Of a stretch of DNA of 10,962 nt, positions 6,336-10,962 are shown one piece after another. The DNA is from Chloroflexota bacterium (GTDB lineage Bacteria > Chloroflexota > Limnocylindria > Limnocylindrales > CSP1-4). Below the pieces are notes generated by a model, which saw nothing but the letters and a program-made list of their open reading frames with translations, was not told the origin of the DNA and did not search any database. Every line of letters begins with the position of its first letter. Positions within the stretch are counted from its first letter, which is position 1. The stretch lies in NCBI GenBank assembly GCA_017860675.1, contig JAGDMV010000056.1, positions 1-10,962 of the forward strand. The letters run 5' to 3'. The position numbers were made by a program, and so were the translations under genes.

Positions 6336-7364
6336 ATGGCCGAGAACACCTTCCTCCAGGGCACCTGGTTCCTCCTCTTCGGCGTCCTCCTCGTCGGCTA
6401 CGCGATCCTCGACGGGTTCGACCTCGGAGTGGGCATGCAGCACCTCTACACCGCCCGGACGGACCGCGAGCGGCGGACCCTGCTGAACGCGATCGGGCCC
6501 GTCTGGGACGGCAACGAGGTCTGGCTGATCACCGCCGGCGGCGCCCTGTTCGCCGCCTTCCCCCGTGTCTATGCCACCGTCTTCTCCGGCTTCTACCTGG
6601 CCCTCATGCTCGTGCTGGCCGCCCTGATCCTGCGCGCGGTCTCGCTCGAGTTCCGGAGCAAGGAGCCGGGCCGCGGCTGGCGCACGACCTGGGACGCAGC
6701 CTTCTCCATCGGGTCGATCCTGCCGGCGATCCTGTTCGGGGTCGCCATCGGCAACGTGATGCGGGGCGTGCCGCTCACCGCCGACGCCGAATACGCCGGG
6801 GACTTCCTCGGCCTGCTGTCGCCCTTCGCGATCGCAGTGGGCCTCCTGTCGGCGTCGATGTTCCTGATGCAGGGCGGTGCCTGGCTCCAGCTCAAGACCG
6901 AGGGAGTCATCCGCGACCGCGCCCGGCGGGTCGCCGTCGTCGGCTGGGTCGCCACCCTCGTCATGTGGGTCGTCGTCACCGCCTGGTCGCGGGTCGAGGC
7001 GCCGGGCCTGTGGGACGCGTACGGCTCGATCCTGGCCTGGGTCGCGCCGGCCGCCTTCGTCGTGCTCGCCGTCGCCTTCCCGCTGCTCCTCCGCGTCCAC
7101 CGCGAGGGCTGGGCGTTCCTGGCATCGTCGGGCATCGTGGCCGCGCTGGTGGGCACGCTCGGGATCGCGCTCTACCCCGTCCTGCTCCCGGCCCGGGGCA
7201 GCGGCGAATCGCTGACGGCCAACAACACCGCGTCGTCGGACCTGACCCTGACGGTGATGCTGATCATCGCCGTGATCGGCATGCCGCTCGTCCTGACCTA
7301 CACGACGTGGGTCTACCGCACGTTCCGGGGCAAGGTCGTGCTCGACGAGGAGCACGGCTACTAG
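6336..7364 (+). CDS. cydB: Cytochrome bd-type quinol oxidase subunit II
   Basis: Subunit II of the bd oxidase, the partner of CydA in the membrane heterodimer. The 342-residue length is typical. Diagnostic motifs are YAILDGFDLGVG (22-33), GPVWDGNEVWLI (54-65; Trp57 and Asp58 are the family's conserved pair linked to heme and proton access), SLEFR (103-107), ALYPVLLP (278-285) and NNTASSDLTLTVML (296-309). About eight hydrophobic segments are visible. The ATG at 6336 lies 16 nt after cydA, with GGAGG at 6321-6325, slightly far at 10 nt. Two fused four-helix halves are normal for the family. The gene ends just before a strong hairpin, so cydAB looks like a two-gene transcript. Maturation genes cydC and cydD must lie elsewhere or be absent. 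Confidence 0.95.
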   Translation: MAENTFLQGTWFLLFGVLLVGYAILDGFDLGVGMQHLYTARTDRERRTLLNAIGPVWDGNEVWLITAGGALFAAFPRVYATVFSGFYLALMLVLAALILRAVSLEFRSKEPGRGWRTTWDAAFSIGSILPAILFGVAIGNVMRGVPLTADAEYAGDFLGLLSPFAIAVGLLSASMFLMQGGAWLQLKTEGVIRDRARRVAVVGWVATLVMWVVVTAWSRVEAPGLWDAYGSILAWVAPAAFVVLAVAFPLLLRVHREGWAFLASSGIVAALVGTLGIALYPVLLPARGSGESLTANNTASSDLTLTVMLIIAVIGMPLVLTYTTWVYRTFRGKVVLDEEHGY

Positions 7365-7371
7365 GCAAGCG

Positions 7372-7396
7372 GCCCGGGCGGGCGTCCCGCCCGGGC
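7372..7396. terminator. Perfect 11-bp hairpin between convergent cydB and DUF2252 genes
   Basis: GCCCGGGCGGG (7372-7382), loop CGT, then CCCGCCCGGGC (7386-7396) form a perfect GC-only stem. It starts 7 nt after the cydB stop codon and directly abuts the stop codon of the minus-strand gene (7397-7399). There is no T tract on either side, so it is not a classical intrinsic terminator, but its position between convergent genes suggests a bidirectional terminator or RNA 3'-end stabiliser. Confidence 0.65.
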
Positions 7397-8746
7397 TCAG
7401 ACCCCCGGCTCGGCCGCCAGCCTGCCGCTCCGGATCGCGGCCGTAAAGGCCTCGAAGTCGCGCTCGGTCTGGTCGGCGTAGGCCACGGCGAACTCGCCGA
7501 TGGCGCGCTCGAACTCGCGGCCCGTGCCCAGGTACCCGGCGAGCTCGGCGGGCCGACCGGAGCGGGCGTGACCGCGGGCCAGCGCCCAGCCGCACAGCCG
7601 GCCCCAGGTCTCCAGGTCCTCGAGCGCCATGGCGTCGACCACGGCCGATCCCTTCTGGTCCTGGAGCTGGCGGAAGTACCAGTGGCGGTCTCCCCGCCCG
7701 ACGGCCCAGCCGAGGAGGACGTCGCCGGCGGCCTGCAGCCGGCGCTGGCCGGCCACGACGCGGGCGCCATGGCTGGGCTCGCGACTGGGCGGCAGGAACC
7801 GCTCCAGGACCGAGGCCTCCGCCTGCTTGACCTGGAGGAAGAGCGGGTCGTCATCGTCACTGCCGAGGAAGAGCGCCGCGAAGGCGTACAGCCCCACGCT
7901 CCCGACCCCGACGACCTTGAGGGCGACGTCCTCCAGCTGGTAGCGATCCAGCAGGACGCGGCGGTCCTCCTGCAGGCTGCTTCGATAGTCCGCCAGCACG
8001 GCGGCCACCCGGTCGTTGTGCAGGTCGGCGGGATGGCTGATGATCGGTGGGTTGTCAACGATCCGGCGGTGACCCCCGGCGTCGACGGCGGTCAGCTTCG
8101 GCAGCTCGTGCAGCGCGTCGTGATGGGACGCCGAGCGCACCGTCGTCCTGAGGAACGGGCGCGCCCGCTTGTCGACGTAGGCGATCACGGCCGCCACGTC
8201 GACCCTGGCGTAGTAGACGTCGAGCGTCCGCATGCTCGCGTACTCGGCCACCCGGTCCTGGTAGGAGCGGACGGCCAGGTGGGCAGCATGGCGGCTCGCG
8301 TGGTCGCCGAACCCGCGCTCGCGACCGGCGACGACGATGCTCGCGGCCAGGCGCTTGACGTCCCATTCGAATGGTCCGAGCAGCGTCTCGTCGAAGTCGT
8401 TGACGTCGAACAGAAGGTCACGCTCGGGCGACGCGAACAGGCCGAAGTTGGAGAGGTGGGCGTCGCCGCACAGCTGGACGACGATCCCGCTCGCGGGCAT
8501 CGTGGCGAGGTCGGCCGCCATCGCCAGCGCCGCGCCGCGGTAGTAGCTGAACGGCGACACGGCCATCCGCCCGTGGCGAATGGGAACGAGCCCCGGCACC
8601 CGCGACGCAGCCTGCTCCTCGAGCAGGCCGACTGGGTCCGGGCGCCCCGGGCCCGGGGTCCAGCCCGCGTGGACCGAGAGCGGCAGGGCGGCCCTCGCCG
8701 ACTCGCCGGCCTGCCGCTGCTCGTCGCGGGTGAGGAGCCGGGACAC
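7397..8746 (-). CDS. DUF2252 family protein (kinase-like fold, function unknown)
   Basis: This 449-residue protein is a full-length member of DUF2252, a family of unproven function whose motifs resemble aminoglycoside-phosphotransferase-like kinases. Characteristic segments are PFSYYRGAALAMAADL (65-80), CGDAHLSNFG (93-102), FDVNDFDET (113-121), PFEWDVKRLAAS (125-136), VVGVGSVGLYAF (278-289), LFLQVKQAEASVLE (302-315), GARVVAGQRRLQAAGDVLLGW (327-347) and FRQLQDQKGS (358-367). By analogy with kinase folds, GDAHLSN and NDFDE may be the catalytic and metal-binding loops and the Lys of QVKQA a nucleotide contact; this is inference. No membrane helix or signal peptide is seen. The GTG at 8746 is the first plausible start after the transporter's stop codon, 8 nt away. 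The only purine-rich site, GAGAGG (8766-8761), is 14 nt off, so translation may depend on coupling with the transporter. Confidence 0.88.
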   Translation of the reverse strand: MSRLLTRDEQRQAGESARAALPLSVHAGWTPGPGRPDPVGLLEEQAASRVPGLVPIRHGRMAVSPFSYYRGAALAMAADLATMPASGIVVQLCGDAHLSNFGLFASPERDLLFDVNDFDETLLGPFEWDVKRLAASIVVAGRERGFGDHASRHAAHLAVRSYQDRVAEYASMRTLDVYYARVDVAAVIAYVDKRARPFLRTTVRSASHHDALHELPKLTAVDAGGHRRIVDNPPIISHPADLHNDRVAAVLADYRSSLQEDRRVLLDRYQLEDVALKVVGVGSVGLYAFAALFLGSDDDDPLFLQVKQAEASVLERFLPPSREPSHGARVVAGQRRLQAAGDVLLGWAVGRGDRHWYFRQLQDQKGSAVVDAMALEDLETWGRLCGWALARGHARSGRPAELAGYLGTGREFERAIGEFAVAYADQTERDFEAFTAAIRSGRLAAEPGV

Positions 8747-8754
8747 GGGAACCG

Positions 8755-10614
8755 TCAGGACCTCTCGGGCGCCACCGGCCCCGTGCCCGCGTCTGCCTCT
8801 GCGCCTGGGGCTGCCTTTGCGTCCGGCCCGGGCTCCCCGGCCGTGCCGGGCCCCGCGGCCGTGCCTGGCCCCGCGGCCGTGCCTGGCCCTGCGGCCGCGC
8901 CTGGCCCAGCGGCCGGTGCGGCCGCCCGGTAGGCGGCCAGCAGATCGCCCATCGTCGGGAAGATGCGCTCCGGCCCGATCCTCTCGGCCAGGCCGTATGC
9001 GTCGAGCAGGCTGCGGACGTTCGGGCTGAGATCGCACATCGCGAAGGTGACATGCAGCCGCTCCAGCTCGTCCTTGACCTGGCGGATGCTGTCGGCGCCG
9101 GAGAAGTCGACGTCGTTCATGGCCGTCCCGGCGACCGCGAGCCAGCGCAGCGGCGGCTCCGCGCCCTCGACGACGGTCATGATCTCCTCGGTGAAGCGGC
9201 TGGCGTTCGCGTAGTAGAGGCCGGCGCCGAAGCGGTACACGACCAGGCCCGGCTCCAGCTCGACACGGTCGGCCAGCGGGACCAGCGTCTCGCGGCCGTC
9301 CGGCGACGTTCCCACCAGGGCGTCGAACGGCCGGTAGCTGTGGTAGATGTGCTCGAGGATCGAGAGCGCCATCGCCAGCACGATCCCCTGCTCCACCCCC
9401 ACCACGACGACCACGGCGGCCGTGACCAGGGCGACCGCGAACTCGCCCTGCCGCAGCCGCGCGATCTCGACCATGCCGCGGATGTCGACCAGGCGCAGGC
9501 CGATGAGGAACACCACCGCGGCCAGGACCGCGTTGGGCATGTAGGACAGCGGGCCGGTGAGGAAGAGCAGGACGATCGCCACGATGGCGGCGGCCGTGAG
9601 CTGGGAGACCTGCGACCGACCGCCGGCGCTGTCGACCATCTCGGTCTTGGTCGGGCTGCCGTTCACCACGAACGTGCCGCTGATGCCGGCCGCGGCGTTG
9701 GCGAGCCCAAGGCCGACGAGGTCGACGTTCTCGTCGAAGCTGTCGCCGTAGCGCATCGCGTATGCCCGGGACGTCGCCGCGCTCTGGGCAAGGATCACCA
9801 CCACCATCGAGACCACCGTCGGCAGCAGGGCCGTGACGTTGTCCACGGTCATGACATCCGTCGGCAGGCCGATGGAGGGAAGGCCGCCGGGGACCGGCCC
9901 GAGCGTGGTGACACCCTGCGCTGCGAGGTCGAGGAAGTAGCTGGCGGCGATCGCGCCGAGCACGGCGATGAGCGCCCCGGGGATCGCCTTGTTCACCCGC
10001 CCCAGCCCGACGATCACCACCAAGACGGCCACCGAGATGGCCAGCGTGGCGACGTTCGTCTCGGTCGGGATCGCCTGGAGGGTCTCGGCGAACTTCTGGA
10101 CCGTGCCGCCCGTCTCGCCGCTGATCCCGAACATCCCGCCGACCTGGCCCATGGCAACCTGGATGCCGACGCCGGTCAGAAACCCGATGAGCACCGATCG
10201 GGACAGGAAGTTGGCGATGAAGCCGAGCCGCAGCAGACGGGCCGCGACCAGGAGGACGGCGCACAGGAGCGCCGACAGCGAGGCCAGCTCGACGTACTGG
10301 GTCGACCCGGACACCGCGCCCATGCCCAGCAGGCCGGTGGCCATGATGGCCGCAGTGGCCGAGTCCGCCCCGACGACGAGGTGGCGGGAGGAGCCGAAGA
10401 TGGCGAAGATGATGATCGGCAGGAGGATCGTGTAGAGGCCCGTGATCACGGGCGTGCCGGCGATCTTGGTGTAGCCCATCACCTCGGGGATGGCCAGCGC
10501 CGCGAGGGTGGCCCCGGCCAGGAGGTCGGGCGGCAGCCTGGCCGAGTCGAACGGCAGGAGCCCGCCCAGGATCGGCGCCGAGCCCCGCTTCTGGCGGGCC
10601 GTCATGGATGCCAT
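8755..10614 (-). CDS. SulP/SLC26 family anion transporter with STAS domain
   Basis: This 619-residue protein is an inner-membrane transporter of the SulP family, which moves sulfate, bicarbonate, carboxylates or other anions. The N-terminal signature appears as IPEVMGYTKIAGTPVITGLY (42-61). About 12-14 hydrophobic segments fill residues 30-420. The conserved helix-10 region reads VNGSPTKTEMVDSAGGRSQ (317-335), where many relatives have GSxSRSAVN; this marks a subgroup. A STAS domain covers about 440-560, with DVDFSGADSIRQVKDELERL (501-520) matching the STAS loop and helix. The tail (566-619) is a Gly/Ala/Pro-rich, probably disordered extension made by tandem repeats. Substrate cannot be assigned. 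The ATG at 10614 is chosen because GGAGGG lies 8 nt upstream; an in-frame ATG at 10659 would add 15 residues but lacks such a site. The DUF2252 gene follows after 8 nt. Confidence 0.92.
   Translation of the reverse strand: MASMTARQKRGSAPILGGLLPFDSARLPPDLLAGATLAALAIPEVMGYTKIAGTPVITGLYTILLPIIIFAIFGSSRHLVVGADSATAAIMATGLLGMGAVSGSTQYVELASLSALLCAVLLVAARLLRLGFIANFLSRSVLIGFLTGVGIQVAMGQVGGMFGISGETGGTVQKFAETLQAIPTETNVATLAISVAVLVVIVGLGRVNKAIPGALIAVLGAIAASYFLDLAAQGVTTLGPVPGGLPSIGLPTDVMTVDNVTALLPTVVSMVVVILAQSAATSRAYAMRYGDSFDENVDLVGLGLANAAAGISGTFVVNGSPTKTEMVDSAGGRSQVSQLTAAAIVAIVLLFLTGPLSYMPNAVLAAVVFLIGLRLVDIRGMVEIARLRQGEFAVALVTAAVVVVVGVEQGIVLAMALSILEHIYHSYRPFDALVGTSPDGRETLVPLADRVELEPGLVVYRFGAGLYYANASRFTEEIMTVVEGAEPPLRWLAVAGTAMNDVDFSGADSIRQVKDELERLHVTFAMCDLSPNVRSLLDAYGLAERIGPERIFPTMGDLLAAYRAAAPAAGPGAAAGPGTAAGPGTAAGPGTAGEPGPDAKAAPGAEADAGTGPVAPERS
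8841..8912 (-). repeat. Four imperfect 18-bp tandem repeats in the transporter tail
   Basis: Units at 8841-8858, 8859-8876, 8877-8894 and 8895-8912 differ from each other at one to three positions. A typical plus-strand unit is CCGTGCCTGGCCCCGCGG. On the coding (minus) strand they encode a Gly/Ala/Pro/Thr hexapeptide (AAGPGT-like) in the C-terminal extension of the transporter. The array keeps the reading frame and may vary in copy number between strains. Confidence 0.85.
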
Positions 10615-10622
10615 CGACCTGT

Positions 10623-10628
10623 CCCTCC
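10623..10628 (-). promoter_or_regulatory. Ribosome binding site deciding the transporter start
   Basis: GGAGGG on the minus strand (10628-10623) lies 8 nt before the ATG at 10614, the best-spaced start. It argues against the longer reading from the ATG at 10659, where no such sequence is found at a usable distance. Confidence 0.65.
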
Positions 10629-10660
10629 AACCCCGATGTCCGCCCCCCCGGGATGACATG

Positions 10661-10670
10661 CCTGATCAGG
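10661..10670. repeat. 10-bp perfect palindrome in the transporter leader
   Basis: CCTGATCAGG is its own reverse complement and lies about 47 bp upstream of the chosen transporter start. It could be part of a protein-binding site, but a palindrome of this size also occurs by chance. Confidence 0.3.
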
Positions 10671-10692
10671 CGGAGTCTGCCAGAAGGCGATC

Positions 10693-10719
10693 GGGTGAGT
10701 ATCACCCGGGCCGGGTGAT
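10693..10719. promoter_or_regulatory. Overlapping inverted repeats upstream of the transporter: candidate operator over a -10 box
   Basis: Three copies of one heptamer-like element lie here. GGGTGA (10693-10698), spacer GTA and TCACCC (10702-10707) form one palindrome. ATCACCCGG (10701-10709), a single G, and CCGGGTGAT (10711-10719) form a second, perfect 9-bp one sharing the middle arm. On the minus strand GATACT (10703-10698), a 4/6 match to TATAAT preceded by TG, sits inside the first palindrome. This would place transcription start near 10690 and give a leader of about 75 nt. A regulator bound here could block that promoter. Alternatively the 9-bp stem could be the terminator of the upstream minus-strand gene ending at 10797, although no T tract follows. 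Confidence 0.45.
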
Positions 10720-10796
10720 GAGCCGCCCCTGGCGCGCCGACACAGGATGGTGCATCCAGGCGCCCCGCCCAGCCCCGCTACCCGCTCACCCTGCCT

Positions 10797-10962
10797 TCAG
10801 GCGAGGCGGTCCTCCGGGTCCTCGACGTCGATCCAGACAAGGCGGAGCGCCCGCGGGTCCGCAGTCTCGACGAAGTGGATACGGGCCCCTTCGACCATCG
10901 TGCCCCGCGCTGCCTCCTCGACGTGGAAGGCGACCGCGTCGGGAGTGGCCCCGCACTCCTCA
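10797..10962 (-). CDS. C-terminal fragment of a minus-strand gene, possibly HypA-related
   Basis: An open minus-strand frame runs from the window edge to a TGA at 10799-10797, giving the last 54 residues of a protein whose start lies outside. The segment ECGATPDAVAFHVEEAARGT followed by MVEGARIHFVE resembles the end of the N-terminal nickel-binding domain of HypA/HybF hydrogenase maturation chaperones (pattern PDAxxFxxExAxxGTxxEGA). The following ALRLVWIDVED resembles that family's final beta strand. The four-cysteine zinc-binding segment expected between them is missing. This is recognition by eye over a short stretch; the protein could equally be an unrelated small hypothetical. That the frame is coding is supported by its amino-acid composition and clean stop codon. 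Confidence 0.45.
   Translation of the reverse strand, partial: EECGATPDAVAFHVEEAARGTMVEGARIHFVETADPRALRLVWIDVEDPEDRLA

Noticed and set aside
6219..7595. Minus-strand open frame opposite cydB
   Set aside because: It overlaps the clearly recognised CydB and crosses the convergent terminator; the composition is rich in Asp, Gly, Arg and Gln, typical of antisense GC-rich shadows.
6965..8932. Plus-strand open frame running from cydB through the DUF2252 region
   Set aside because: It spans two recognised genes in other frames and the terminator hairpin, and shows no domain.
9052..10656. Plus-strand open frame opposite the SulP transporter, rich in His/Asp/Arg
   Set aside because: It resembles a metal-binding low-complexity protein but is antisense to conserved membrane helices, which explains the composition.
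7397..10705. A single 1102-codon minus-strand reading frame joining sequence opposite the transporter to DUF2252
   Set aside because: Upstream of the GTG at 8746 the translation is a frame-shifted shadow of the transporter. Only the final 449 residues match DUF2252, so this is not a fusion protein.
1..10962. CRISPR array, tRNA, rRNA, insertion sequence or prophage elements
   Set aside because: No regularly spaced repeats with spacers, no cloverleaf, and no transposase or integrase-like protein was seen.

Overview
The window is very GC-rich, uses many GTG starts and has tightly packed genes. Three of the GTG genes have no Shine-Dalgarno sequence. Instead each carries a -10-like hexamer exactly 6 nt before the start codon, which is the layout of leaderless transcripts. 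Together with the protein types, this fits a Chloroflexota genome (Limnocylindria/Ellin6529-like) or, less likely, an actinobacterium or a related soil or freshwater lineage. The assignment is an inference from sequence style; no marker gene is present.

Layout, left to right. Positions 1-152 are non-coding and hold a probable promoter and ribosome binding site for a minus-strand gene lying off the left edge. A minus-strand DUF62-family SAM hydrolase-like gene (153-971) is divergent from a plus-strand pair: a five-helix membrane protein with a large C-terminal domain (1017-2219) and a WYL-domain transcriptional regulator (2222-3235). The 45-bp divergent gap carries a -10 box for each direction. 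Next is a plus-strand HD-domain phosphohydrolase of the dGTPase-like COG1078 type (3340-4758), also apparently leaderless. The plus-strand cydA-cydB pair (4892-6319 and 6336-7364) encodes a cytochrome bd-type quinol oxidase and ends at a perfect 11-bp hairpin.

Beyond the hairpin the genes run on the minus strand, convergent with cydAB: a SulP/SLC26 anion transporter with a STAS domain (8755-10614), followed closely by a DUF2252 protein (7397-8746). The transporter is preceded by a leader with overlapping inverted repeats (10693-10719). At the right edge is the C-terminal end of another minus-strand gene (10797-10962) that faintly resembles the nickel chaperone HypA without its zinc-binding part.

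The functional units are: membrane protein plus WYL regulator, probably co-translated; the CydAB terminal oxidase, which gives high-affinity oxygen reduction and stress-resistant respiration; and transporter plus DUF2252. I see no CRISPR array, RNA gene, insertion sequence or convincing new multi-gene defence or biosynthetic system. The observations most worth a second look are substitutions at normally conserved quinol/heme-site positions of CydA, loss of the FGN SAM-binding motif in the DUF62 protein, the mirrored leaderless promoters, and the inverted-repeat cluster before the transporter.
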